Source: Paraphysoderma sedebokerense
Lineage: Eukaryota > Blastocladiomycota > Physodermatomycetes > Physodermatales > Physodermataceae
NCBI GenBank assembly: GCA_025602915.1
Contig: JAHLJZ010000032.1
Coordinates: 1 to 64,000 of the forward strand
DNA length: 64,000 nucleotides
Direction of reading: 5' to 3'
The notes under the pieces were generated by a model. The model did not search any database. It saw nothing but the letters and a program-made list of their open reading frames with translations, and was not told the DNA's origin. Both the position numbers and the translations under genes were made by a program. Below are positions 21,991 through 33,574 of this stretch, piece by piece (the first letter of the stretch is position 1; the number at the start of each line of letters is the position of its first letter).

Positions 21991-24720
21991 CTAATTTGGA
22001 AATTTATCCAACATTTCCAGGACTTGCTGCTTTTCATTATCGTTTCCAAGATTATTGACATATTCTGATGCAGATATTCAATAGGCAAAAACTGTTATTA
22101 GTCGCAAAACTCCCATGCCCAGCTTATAAACAAACAAACCTTTTATAACACCTCTCACCTCGTCTGCTTCCACACCACCCTTCTTCCACAGAATTTTGAA
22201 GATACAGTGTAAACTTTCGGCGATTTCATTCTTTTCCGTCAACAACATTATGGTGATTAAATCAACGAGCTGTAACGTGAATAACCCAGAGTCGAGTTTA
22301 CGCAAATATATTTCTTCCGCCAGTTCAGCCGGCGTCAGCGTAGGATCTGCACTCTGTTGTAGATGGTGAGTTGCCGATGGGTCAAATATGCCAAGAGTAT
22401 ACTCGCCAAGAAACCCAGATACAAACCTCTTCTAACTCAACTTCTTTCTGCAATCTTCGCATCTTACGATTATATTCTACATGCAAACACACTAATCTTT
22501 CACACTTTTCAAAATCACTTTCAATGAATTTATTCAGAACGCGGTTCCTGGAGGTGGCGTGGGTGTCAGGAGATAGAGTCTTAAGCAGTGAATAGATTAT
22601 CGACACGAGATGCTCTTTATCAAAGATATAATGAAGTCAATAAATGTGAAGCGAGCTATAAGAAAGAGGTGGGAGCCTTGGGCGAACAAGACATACCATC
22701 ATCAGCGGAATCACTGAAATCTCTATATTTCTTTTGCAATTTTTTCAAGTCCTACACAGAGGGAGTCAAGAAAACCAAAGTGTCAACGCAAATACTCAAA
22801 GAATTACATGTATTGTATCATGACTCACTTTCTTCATAAATGCAGAGAACAAAGTTTTCAGGCCTAAAATTTCGACGAAATAATTGCAATTCTCAATAAC
22901 GACTTTATCGTTGGCAGAGCCAGATAAGGCATAATTGATGACCCGAACGGCGCGAATGCGTGAAAGCTGGTGCTCTCTGATTAAATCAAATCACATTAGA
23001 ATTGAGAGGCGGGGAATCGAGATAAAAAGTAGTCTACTAAGTGAATTTTGCGTACTTCAACATGATTAACATTAACTCAAATCCTTCTCCTTCCCTAAAC
23101 TTTTCCTTTACTTCGGGTTCGGCTAGCGATGAACATAACGCATCAAAAAGATTTTCCATAAACTCAACTTCATCCGGGGTAGAAGGATCTTTTCGCTTGT
23201 ACGACTACGCATTAAGAAATTTTAATGTTACTACATAACGACATACAGAGAAAACAATCGAAAAAATCACGAACCGCCAACACTTGAAGAAGCACATCCA
23301 CTCCACCTTGTTTCCCTAATTTTAATCGATTTTCTGTCGAAATCCAATCAAGTCAGCACAACAACAGACGTATAACAGTCGGTTACTACAATCTCGACAC
23401 ATACCTTTAGAATTTTGGAGTAAAATAGCAAGAATTTCCGAAGCGTATTGTTTGTTTGAATCAAATGGCTTCACTTTTATCCTGGCTAACAGCCAAGCCA
23501 AGAAACTGGTCGTCTTCACAATTGTTTCCGTCACGGACGGCAGAAACGACGTAAGGTTTTCGATCACGTCTAATAGCAAGTTGGGATGGTCAGTTCCTCG
23601 AATTTTCGCAAACGTTACAGTACGAATTGACATGTACTTAAAGTATTGAAAACTCCTTGCTTATCCTCTGGCTGATTCTCATCCAGTCGACTCAGATTTT
23701 GAACCAACAAATCTAACAGTTGATTTTCCAAAAGAGAATTCATGAACAATTTGATTCCCTCTTCAACCTCGTCGTCCAACTCTTCGGGATTGATCACGTC
23801 TTCGTCAGTTAACTCGTTAAGCAACTCTATAGTGTCAATAACGATGTCTGTATTTTCGTGCGATAGAAGGGACATAATAGATGGAATAACGCCCAAATTG
23901 ACGGCGGAAGCGTATAGAGAAGGTGAAGTTGCGAGAGTTTGAAGTTCTTTGATGGCGGCATCGAGGTCAGCCTCGGATTCAACGAATCTGAATAGCGTGA
24001 TACATTTAGAATATTATATAAGTAAGAGATGTTTATCTGATTATGAACATGACAAAAGGAATTGAATTGAGCTGCATACTTTTCCGGTTCATCGGCAAAC
24101 TTCATCCGATGCTCCTGATTCTTAGTGATGGCCCTTTCAAATTTCAGGATCAACTTCTTCAACGCCGGCAAATCAAGGTTGAAACCCTAATCAATCAAAG
24201 GACGGGACATCACAGTTAGCAAAGGCGTTTGTCGGCCAATTGCCCTTGATTTCGACTTCAACATTAACAACAAGAAGGGAAGTCAAAGTACTTCATTTTC
24301 TTCAGCCTGATCTAAGAGCTCTAAAATTTGTCTCTGCTCTTCAGTTAACCCGTCTCCCTCAAATCTTTCGTCTTCCCCACCAAAATCACCAAAATCTTCT
24401 CCGTTATCGACATCATAGCCGTGTTCTTCATCCTGGACTTCGTCTCTTTGAATATCAAGGACTTCATGCTGATCTTCTTCCGGAACGTCTTCTATTGTTA
24501 CAGCATGATTGGATTTGATGCTGGATGAATGAGAGAGTTTTGCCGATTTTGATGGACGAGAGGGTGAATTCTCTGAGGCCGGTTGTTTACGCTTAAACTG
24601 TGCGGCCTAGTCGACATTGGATAGAATTAAATATTAATGAGTCTCCAAGCCATCACGCAATATATAAATATAAATAGAGTTCATTATTTTGTTTACCTTG
24701 AAAATTGAATCAACATCCAT
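21991..24720 (-). CDS. CTNNBL1: Beta-catenin-like protein 1 (CTNNBL1), armadillo-repeat spliceosome factor
   Basis: The first exon is tiny (MDVDSIFK), followed by a basic and acidic leader. The CTNNBL1 armadillo body then reads LKKLILKFERAITKNQEHRMKF, MSLLSHENTDIVIDTIELL, LLDLLVQNLSRLDENQPED, LLARIKVKPFDSNKQY, ASEILAILLQNS and LRKLDSGLFTLQLVDLI, ending YVNNLGNDNEKQQVLEMLD. The order and spacing follow human CTNNBL1. It binds the Prp19/CDC5L complex and acts in pre-mRNA splicing and nuclear import. At least eight exons, all with short GT-AG introns. This is the second splicing-related gene in the window, after the NSRP1-like gene. Confidence 0.9.
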
Positions 24721-25143
24721 TGTGAATATACGGTATATTAATCGCTGTCCAAATGAACTTGGGACGAGTCAAACGAGGAACGACACGACGACACCCAGCT
24801 TTGTTTATTCCATCCTTGGACCACAAATGCATTGGCAAAGTCCTACTTTTTGAGAATGATTATTGGTTAATCATTATAGGAATAAAGAATAATGTAGAAA
24901 TGTACAATTACAGTTGAAAATGTCATAAATTGGCAGCGTTAGGAATGTTCATTTGGATTCTACAGTAAATAGTATTGGCAGCGTCAGTCAAAATTAAATT
25001 AAGTGCCGAAATTGCATCGAAGTTCGCGTTAACGAGAAAGCCCAAAAACTTCCCGCCAAAAAATGAATAAGAGGAAATTGTCTGAAAGAAAGATCACAGT
25101 TGTGAATAAAATTAGAATTTGTTTATTATAAAGTCTCATTACA
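24721..25143. other. Intergenic, no gene seen
   Basis: About 420 bp between the CTNNBL1 start and the NOC2 stop (both on the minus strand). It should hold the CTNNBL1 promoter and NOC2 3' UTR. I see no conserved element. Confidence 0.5.
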
Positions 25144-28091
25144 CTACTCTTCGTCACTCAATCCGCCAACTTCATGGACGGTATCCAACATGGCTAGCTC
25201 TTTGAAAAATTCATCATCGTCGTCGTCATCCTCCATTTTAACCATCTTCTTCTTCTTCTTTTTCTCGATCTTCCCATTAACTTCCGGCTTGGCTCCCTTC
25301 TTCTCAATCACTTGTCCATCAACATCAAGTTCCATAGCATCTTCGTCAGCCTCAACATCGCTATCTTCAGCTGCATCGTCTTCACCATTATCCGATACCT
25401 CTTCTTCTTGTTCATCATCTTCAATTCGTTTTTTCATCTTCTCTTGCGCTTGATTAGCATTCTCGATACCCTTCCAGAATTTTTCAAGCGGGGTGTCTTT
25501 TCCGGATACCAATGCAATCCACGCATTCTCGACTTTCTCAATTTCTCCGGGAGCGTGGTCAATGTCGGAACGTAATTTAATGATATATTTTGAATTCTCG
25601 GATAATTTATCAATTAGCGACTTCAAAAATTGAATCGATTTCAAACTCGCCACGCCTCCGGTTTTACCCTTTTTCTTTTTTCCGTTGGAAATAGGGGTCG
25701 GGCCTGTTTTCATATGTTTGACAACAGTACGTAAAGAATTTATAATCGGTACAGAAAGTTCAGGGAATCCGATAGAATTGCTTTGGGCTGCGCACCACTT
25801 AGCCAAAAGTTCAATGCTCTTTTCTGTTACTGCCTCCACATAGATCCGTGTACGCTCATATTGTTTGGGACATTTGAGATATAAATTCAAATCCAGAGGC
25901 TTTAGAGTCGACGGTTTTGATTTTTGATGAGCGAAAAGAGGTAGGACAAGTGCAGGGAGCGGCAGGTAAGTGTGAGTTGCGGAGGTAAGAGTGACAATAG
26001 AGGAGAGAACGTGCAAATGAAGCGGGAAAATGTGCGAATGGGGATTCAGTCTGCAACAAGATAGATAAGTATACATAAGGGCGAAGTGAGATAAAAGACA
26101 AACAAAGTACCTAACGACACCGCTCATGATCTGTAGAAGCGGATACACCAAAGTCAAGAGTAATTCCTTCCCTTTCGTAGATTGGTTGTCGATTATGACG
26201 CTCTTGTTGCAGTAAGTCGCCAAACATTCCGACCAGAACTTCAATGAATGTATAAATGGCCAATTGTAAATCTGTTTCACCGAGTCCTGCAATGATAGAT
26301 ATTAGAGACAAATCGTATGTAAACAAAAAATTGTTAATCACACCTTTGTCTTATTAACCACGCTTCCTCGAAGCAGAATGCCTAATTGCCTAATATAAAC
26401 GAACGCCCATTCATAACTGACTAAAGTATCGATACCCCATAATTTCACTGTCAAACGCCTCATTAAATTCAAATTCTCAACTGTTCTAATAGTGTGAACT
26501 TTCGAAGCCCGAACGTAAGATAAATAAGTTCCCTTTAATAGTACTGGGAGTACACTGACATCGGCTGCCAGAGTATAAAGAACCGCGAACGATGACAAAA
26601 TGCTATTGGTTGAACTTGAAGGACGGAATATGGATAGAAGAACCTTGATAAAGCTTTTGATAATTTTTGGGAATGTCGTTATATATTTAACTAGTTTCTT
26701 GGATTCCTGCAATATGTATTGAAGCATATTTGGATCAGTGGTGGTGGAGAGTAATGTCGTAACGGAGGCGAAAAATGATTTCAGTATATTTCCGAGGCGT
26801 CGCGGACTGTTATAAACGTTAATCGAATCGTCTGGGTCATGATAAGTAGATCCATGCATTTGATTTGAAATTTTACATACACTTTACTCCCTTGAGATCT
26901 CTTCATGTAGAATTCAACTACTTCTGGGACGCATTTGACAGTGGTGATGATAAGCTTTTTGTACACTATGAAGTACAAATTCATACGTCATTCATAAGCC
27001 AGTCTATGCGGTGAATTGGAGTAAAGTAAAGAAAAAAACACTACATACAAGTTGCTTCGTCGACTCTGTACAATATCGTTTGCTCGGTTCCATTTTTCTT
27101 ATCCGCTGCGGTAGACTGCGCAATTGCAGATTTAAATGCGAGCAGTAGTTCTTTCAATGTTTTAAGCGACTGTGTCTGAATAATTTCGTAAGCATAAATG
27201 CGATTTCTTAATGATAAATAAAAGGCGGAACCTTTTTCAAATCCGTTTCCCATTCTTGCAACATTTCTTTAGTCAATTTCTCTCCGTCTTCGTCCTTTTG
27301 GCTGTGGTCTTCCTCCATGGTAGTGTCCGCTTGCTCCGTCGCTTGCTCCGTCGCTTGATCTTCTTCAAAATCAGCATCATCAAAATCTAACAATTCCTGA
27401 TCGTTTTCCAATAAGTACTGGTAAAATTCCGGGTCTTTTTCTTTCAATTTGTCTAATTGAGCTTTATGTTTTGAAGCGGCTTCATGTAAAGATAAATCTT
27501 CTTCATCCTCGGAACCGCTTCCTTCCTCGCTACTCTCGTCATTTCCCCCATCTAAGTTTTCTATATTCTCCTGATCAGATTTTTCCAATTCATCTTCAGA
27601 ATCATCATTTCCTTCGCCTTCGCTCGCTTCTCCAGATGAGACATCAAGGTCCGATCCACCGTCCAACAGATCGTCAAGGGTCATCGCTTTTACGCTGTCA
27701 AAGTAAATTCATAGTTAAAATCTATGGTTCATCTTTACTGGATATTGCAGATCCCTTCCAAAACAAACCTTTTCTTGTCGTTAGACAAAGCCGAGCTATG
27801 GATAGATTCGGAATCCATTTCGTCATCGGACTCCAGAGCCTGAACATTGGCCCTATGAAGGGCTAAATAGATAATGTCGGCGTAAAAATCAACATTCCCG
27901 CATAGGAATAAAGCAAACTACAAACCGTCGCCCAACTTCTGTTCTTTCTCTTTCTTTATCTCATTTTCAACAAGTTTGAAGTTCTTCTTCTTGACTTTAT
28001 CCTTAATTTTCTTAGCAACTCGACGTCGGGCAATAGCGGCCTGAAGATGTTTCTTCTGAAAACGTTTGGTGGACTTCTTTGGTTTCGCCAT
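25144..28091 (-). CDS. NOC2: Nucleolar complex protein 2 (NOC2)
   Basis: Starts MAKPKKSTKRFQKKHLQ with a strongly basic nucleolar-type leader. The conserved NOC2 motif follows (KLKEKDPEFYQYLLENDQELLDFDD), then a long helical region. Family blocks include FIHSLKFWSECL, CPKQYERTRIYVEAVTEKS and GFPELSVPIINSLR, and the C-terminus is very acidic, then lysine-rich, ending EVGGLSDEE. NOC2 pairs with NOC1 or NOC3 to move pre-60S ribosomal particles from nucleolus to nucleoplasm. The gene has about ten exons. Acidic tracts in the second exon include a short in-frame repeat of ATEQ units (near 27,325-27,360). Confidence 0.92.
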
Positions 28092-28535
28092 TGGAAAGAT
28101 TCTCGAGTTGGTAATGGAAAGGTCACTTAGAAAATCTTCCAAGATGCAACTGTGTTTGGGAGAATACAATAGACGCGTGACTGGTTGTCATGGTAATAAA
28201 AATGATGTGGCAAGGATGCGCGCGCATCTTCGGATACAAGTCGTCGAGTTTAATTCTATGTATTTACAATATTGATATCCACTGACGATTCAATTCAGTG
28301 ATTTTGGAACCTCTTCTTCTCATAATTATCATTTCGGAGTCCTGTTCTACGCCGGCAATAACAGCCTCCAGTGTGCTTCTAAATTAATTTTTCGCGAAGG
28401 ACAGGGCAGTTAATATTTCGAAAGTGCCACTCATAGAAATGTGCTCAACCCCACTAAGCATTAAAGAATTGAACTCATAGAACATTAGCGAAATGACATT
28501 CCAATCATAATCAATCCGAATAGATTTTTATAGCA
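28092..28535. other. Intergenic, no gene seen
   Basis: About 440 bp between the NOC2 start and the TFIIIC6 stop. It contains NOC2 upstream sequence; no repeat or RNA gene was recognised. Confidence 0.45.
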
Positions 28536-29781
28536 TCAATAATCATGTACACTGTCAGTAGCTGTGCCATTTTGAGATTCATCTTCCAATGGCGACAGAA
28601 TAACTCGTTCGAACTTGAATTTTTTGGTTGAGGTACCCAAGAGATTGAGAGTAGTTTTTGGCTGAAGTGTTGCTACAATCATTTGAATACGTTAACAATC
28701 CAGTTTGGTTCAACAGTTTAGAATAGTAACGAGAGCGGTTTCAATCATCATTTGAAGAAATTACAACGCACCAGATGAGTTATCTTCATCATTTTCATGT
28801 TCGTCCAATCTTTCTTCGGTTGATTCTGCTTTACGTCGGCTTTTCCTTGTAGTCGGTATACGGGACCGCTTATAGCGACTTCCTCCTTTCCGATTAGAAC
28901 TTGCGTGATCTCCACGCATATCACTGCAAGTATCCACTACTGTCAGCTCGGTGCTCGTCTCTAATATTATATCAGTTCCTAATGTCTCTTGCAGTTCGCC
29001 TTTTAATATATAATTGTTGAGTTGAAGGTACGGTGTCGGTGTATCAATGCCCTATTAATTATAGATACATAAACAGAGTTGCTCTGTCAGAAACGGATTG
29101 AGCAACAAATAGGGGGCCAAAATGAAAGAGTCGGAACATGGAGCACATATGTTCCCTGGAAGTAGCGCCGACAATTTCGACGACGCAGTGAGCAACGCTA
29201 CAAGTTCCTTCCAGAAGGAGAGTGATTGAAAGAAATGAAACTAAAATTGTCGACTTTCGAAAGCATACGATTGAGGGAATTCAGAAGATCGGTACTCGCA
29301 ATATTTCTTCGATCATCCGCTTTTGAAACTCAAGGAAGATTGCATCTTGAATATACACAGACTCGCGAAATTCGCAAATTTATCGGCACTTCACTATTGC
29401 GACAAGATTATAAGCTCGATTCATCGTCCAATTAGATCTATAATCCAGGGTTGCTTATACAAGGGCTCCAGCGATGAAGCCCATTCCAAAAAAAACGTAA
29501 CAAACTTCCTAATTAACGCAAAACAATTCAAAAGGAATACTTACAATCAATGAATATTTAATGTCACTGTTTTCAGTGAAGAATTCTTGAGGGATTTCTT
29601 TTCCGAGATCAAAAACGCAATACATTTCCTAGTGCGAGGCCGAATTTAAACTTATGAGGACGGACGGGTGCGGACCTACAAAAAGAACACACACTACCTC
29701 TTCTTCCCATTCCCATTCATCTTCGCTATCATTTTCTGTAAAATTCTGCGTATTTGCCGACGGTAATGTTAACTGGGACAT
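28536..29781 (-). CDS. GTF3C6: TFIIIC subunit 6 (GTF3C6/tau55-like)
   Basis: Exon 1 (from 29781) encodes MSQLTLPSANTQNF and the acidic DSEDEWEWEEE. Exon 2 encodes EMYCVFDLGKEIPQEFF. Exon 3 (from 29051) encodes GIDTPTPYLQLNNYILKGE and LQETLGTDIILE. The final exons carry a basic region (RKGGSRYKRSRIPTTRKSRRK) and end VHDY. This is the TFIIIC_sub6 triple-barrel domain of the small RNA polymerase III factor subunit. The second intron is about 490 nt, several times longer than its neighbours. Exon 2 ends in phase 1 but exon 3 begins in phase 0, so an additional short exon of 3n+2 nt, or a non-standard site, must lie within 29052-29544. I did not find it. Confidence 0.8.
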
Positions 29782-29984
29782 GGTATTTGACGGATATTTC
29801 GAAATAATTTGAACTGATCCAAGGAGAGAGGACCAGTACGCCCAGTGGTGAACCGTAGGTGAACCCAGGGTGAACCAAACCCATCCTGGCATCCATCCTC
29901 GGATTCCTCACATCTTCACAGCTCACACATCCACAAACTCGCATCCCAGATAAAACAATTCGCATAGTTGCTTTTGAACCACAG
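29782..29984. promoter_or_regulatory. Divergent promoter between TFIIIC6 and RAD6
   Basis: Only 203 bp separate the two start codons, so both genes must share the region for their 5' UTRs and core promoters. No TATA box is obvious. Confidence 0.5.
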
Positions 29985-31014
29985 ATGTCTACTCCTACCC
30001 GTCGTCGACTCATGAGGTGCGTCGCATCAATCTCAAGTTGCCCGTTGATAGAATTCCAATCAACATCAAGTGCAGGCCCGACGGAAACTGACCCAATACC
30101 TTTCGTTTCTACCCTCCTTCATTCATTCACTACTAATCAGAGACTTTAAACGTCTGCAAAATGATCCTCCCGGCGGTGTAAGGTATGTATAGCTATTTTG
30201 AATTAGTCATGTCACGGCCGCTTCAGCTTTACTGTGGATGTTCAAAACCCGAATTTCCATAAAGTTCTTCTTACCTGCAGTCAATTAACTTTGATTACAA
30301 TCATTTTGTGTCCACTTGTAAATCATTTTGTCTCAATTTGTATTTTCAGTGGCGCACCATGTCCCGACAATATTATGGTCTGGAACGCCGTTATCTTCGG
30401 GCCTGCTGACACTCCGTTTGAGGATGGAACCTTCAAGTTGGTACTGAATTTTGATGAAAGTTACCCAAACAAGCCTCCCCATGTGAAATTTGTATCAAAG
30501 ATGTTTCATCCGAATGTGTATGCGAATGGTATGTAGATTTTTACATTGATGTCAGTCAATCCCGCCTTTTGCCCTTCCGATATCCTGCGGGAGCGCAGAG
30601 ATCGGAGCTTATAAAGCATGCTTTTTTGTGCATATCATATATCAACAGCTTACTGTATAATTCATTTCCCGTGGTTCATCTTGATGTAGGTGAATTGTGT
30701 CTTGATATATTGCAAAATCGATGGAGTCCGACCTTCGATGTCGCAGGTAAATTCTACTTCCTATAAGTGCTACTTTGAATCTATCTGAAAGTGACAGAAT
30801 GCTAATCTTACTTCTCTTATCATGTGTCCCCTTCTCCAATCATATTCTCTGATCTCATATTTCGACAGCAATCTTGACTTCTATACAATCTCTGCTTCAT
30901 GATCCCAATCCTAATTCACCTGCCAATGCAGAAGCTGCTCAATTATATAAGGATAATCGGAAGGAATATGTCAAGAAAGTAAGGGAAATAGTGGAAAATA
31001 GCTGGAATTCTTAA
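29985..31014 (+). CDS. RAD6: Ubiquitin-conjugating enzyme E2 RAD6/UBC2
   Basis: Five exons splice to about 150 residues that track RAD6 closely: [67 protein letters not shown], then [14 protein letters not shown] with the catalytic Cys codon near 30,698, and [11 protein letters not shown] to the end at SWNS. The acidic C-terminal tail of yeast Rad6 is absent, as in animals and fission yeast. RAD6 works with RAD18 in PCNA mono-ubiquitination for translesion synthesis, and with BRE1 in H2B ubiquitination. The REV1-type BRCT gene lies about 9 kb away, but there is no sign of linkage of function by position. Confidence 0.97.
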
Positions 31015-31542
31015 TTCTTCTTTTGCTGGCTTGAGCTTGGAATAATAAGCGTTCTGAATGTATGAAGTAAGGAAACCGTTAACAATGACTCATGGCCAAT
31101 GGCAGGCGGTATTTAAAGCATCATGACGGTGATCAAATCAAAAATAGTTAGTGGGATTTAGGAACGCGAACAGACTAAATTACAACAGATTGGTGTTCAT
31201 CCTTGATGCTATTGTATATATGCGTTAAATAAAGCGGTCAAGAAAGACCGAACGAACTGAAATTAGCGAACACGAAGATAGCAATTTCAAGTACCGAAAT
31301 TTTATAACGTCATTCTGCTTCTACAGACTTGCAAATGATGGTTTTCTGAATACTCGTGAATGTACAAATGTTATTTCGAAATGTGCAAATGGCTTTCGAC
31401 CCATACATGCCAAAAAACCAAAAAAACTGGAACGTAAGTTCTAAAAAATAGTTATTCCACCTCTGTATCAATGATTTCGACAAATCCTACTCCTTCAATT
31501 TATAAATATCAAACCTTCAAGTCTTCAGAAAACGATATTAAA
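31015..31542. other. Intergenic, convergent 3' ends
   Basis: About 530 bp between the RAD6 stop and the stop of the coiled-coil gene on the opposite strand. It is AT-rich, with no gene or repeat that I can support. Confidence 0.45.
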
Positions 31543-33015
31543 CTAATTATTTACGATTAATGCTATTGATCCTTCTATTTTCTCCTCTCCATTCTCTACA
31601 TCTCCCTGCATTCCAAAATCGGCGAATTTAACAAAAGAAAAGTATCACCCGACGTAACCAAACCATTAAACAGTTCGATAGGGCTGCATAGCCAATAAGG
31701 ATCTAACTTGACTTACAAAACCGGATAACTTTTCGTAATCGTATTCCGGGTCTTGCGATAATTGTTGAGAATTATGTGTTGATCCTTCAGAGTCGGACTC
31801 GTTGGATTGTCTCGGTAGATGGGCTGTCCGCGACCTACTATACGACGACGGATTGGTGGAGGATGAAAGGTCGGGGGTGGAGTTCACATTAGATATAGAT
31901 TGGGATTGAGATAACCCGTTTTGATGAGACGAACTTGAGGACGAGGATGATGATGATGTCGATTTACTGTGGAGAGCAAGAGGAACAGGGACAGGGGGAG
32001 TCGGAAAAGAAATTGCGCTATTCGGGAGGGGCGGTATCGGAATAGTTGTCGGATGGGGATTCTTTATGGCAGATTGCAGTTGAGATGCTTTCGTGACGGC
32101 TTGCCATAATTGAACGGACTGTGGCAAAGGGAGTGAAGCAGACGAAGACGAGGTCGGTGGTTCTGAAGCCGGGTATTCCTCAGATGCCTGGGATTCCTGC
32201 TGGTTCTCCAAATCCTGTGTGACAGACGATTTTTGCGATGAACGAGATTCAGAATGTTTCGGTAGCGTCGAAATTGAGATTAATGAGTCGGTAGATGCAG
32301 AGGCCGGAAGCGAAGGTTTATTATTGAGTTGTGATTTCATAATTGTTTGAATGACGCTTTGAATAACTGTATCAGATCCATTGATTGCACCAGGTGCTAA
32401 ACATTGTAGCGATCCCCAGATACTCGAAATACTAGCTTCGGTTGGACCGGCATGTCCAGAAGCAGTTCCGCTGGTAGTATTCGTATTGCCGCTCCCGCCA
32501 TCAAGTCCTAATAAACGAGAGGCCTGGATTCGTTCCAACACCAATACCCTAGCGTCCAATACTTCTTTCTGAAATTTAATCTCCTCATTTGACTTCTTTA
32601 ATTCTTCGATTTGCTTTTTATACTGTTCATTCTGTTTACGTAGTTTCTCGTTTACTTTGCGGAGATGAGCAGTATCAGAATGCGATTGCAATAGCGAATG
32701 AGACTCTGGAATGGAAATTTGAGTGTTTACTTCATTTGGTAGAGATTCTGAATGTTTGGCCGAGAGAAAATCAGATAATTCTGTCAACGTCGATTGAAGT
32801 TTAAAGTAGTCCGTTGGGGTCAATTGAATTGGGTTCTGCGGAATCTGAGGTTGCCGTGATGGAAACGCAATAGGATTTGATGTTGTTGAATCAATTGGCG
32901 AAGGAATAGTGTGATGATTGTGAATTGTATTTTCCGAGTTGAAAGGATACGATGGAGACGAGGCGGCAGCGTTGGAAACTTTGAGTTTCTTCCGCACTGG
33001 TCCGTGCTGATTCAT
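31543..33015 (-). CDS. Coiled-coil, Ser/Pro-rich hypothetical protein
   Basis: Starts MNQHGPVRKKLKVSNAA, with a bipartite-like basic NLS. A coiled coil of about 65 residues lies in the first half (AHLRKVNEKLRKQNEQY and following heptads). The remainder is low-complexity Ser/Pro/Asn sequence, including a poly-serine run. I do not recognise the family; a transcription cofactor is possible. The first exon would read through to a stop at 31666. However, a perfect GTAAGT donor at 31716-31711 joins in phase to an exon 31605-31543 (GDVENGEEKIEGSIALIVNN, stop). I prefer the spliced end, but both isoforms are plausible. Confidence 0.6.
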
Positions 33016-33574
33016 ATTTTGAGCTCTTCAAATGGAGGCAATTCAAGTCAGTGAATATTTCAGATTAACTGCGACGCTTAAGGTTCCTCTCAGCAAGGGC
33101 GGGCAAGATTTCAATCACTGCAATAAGAACTATAGATAATCAAAACTTAAAAAAAGTTTGTCGCAGAACGAGACCAGGGGAGGCTGAATGCACGAGAGCC
33201 AACGTGATTACAATTCTGGCACTATTGTTCTCGGTCCTCTTTGTATCGTAGACGAGATTGTATGTGTATCGCTCAAATTAGAACAGATATGATTTTAACT
33301 GACCAACGTTAAATGACAATTATTCTCTGCAGTACAGCATTAATGCATGATTTATTGGAGCATCTCGTTCTACTACGGCAGGCTGCTTTGGCGCTCAAAG
33401 CACTTGTATTTTAACGGAGAACTCGATGATGGACATGATTAAGATCCGGACTTGCAGCTTTCTATTCTACTGTTATATACTCGGCTATTCGACGTTTTGA
33501 TCAAACTGTTTTCATCGGGCGAATGATACCGGTGCCTTGCATTGTATGCATGAACATTATAAACCCGTTTAAAT
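33016..33574. other. Intergenic, no gene seen
   Basis: About 560 bp between the start of the coiled-coil gene and the stop of the LRR gene (both minus strand). No conserved motif, RNA gene or repeat was recognised. Confidence 0.45.

Noticed and set aside
25190-25453. Serine-rich plus-strand frame with hydrophobic runs
   Set aside because: Antisense shadow of the acidic and lysine-rich C-terminus of NOC2.
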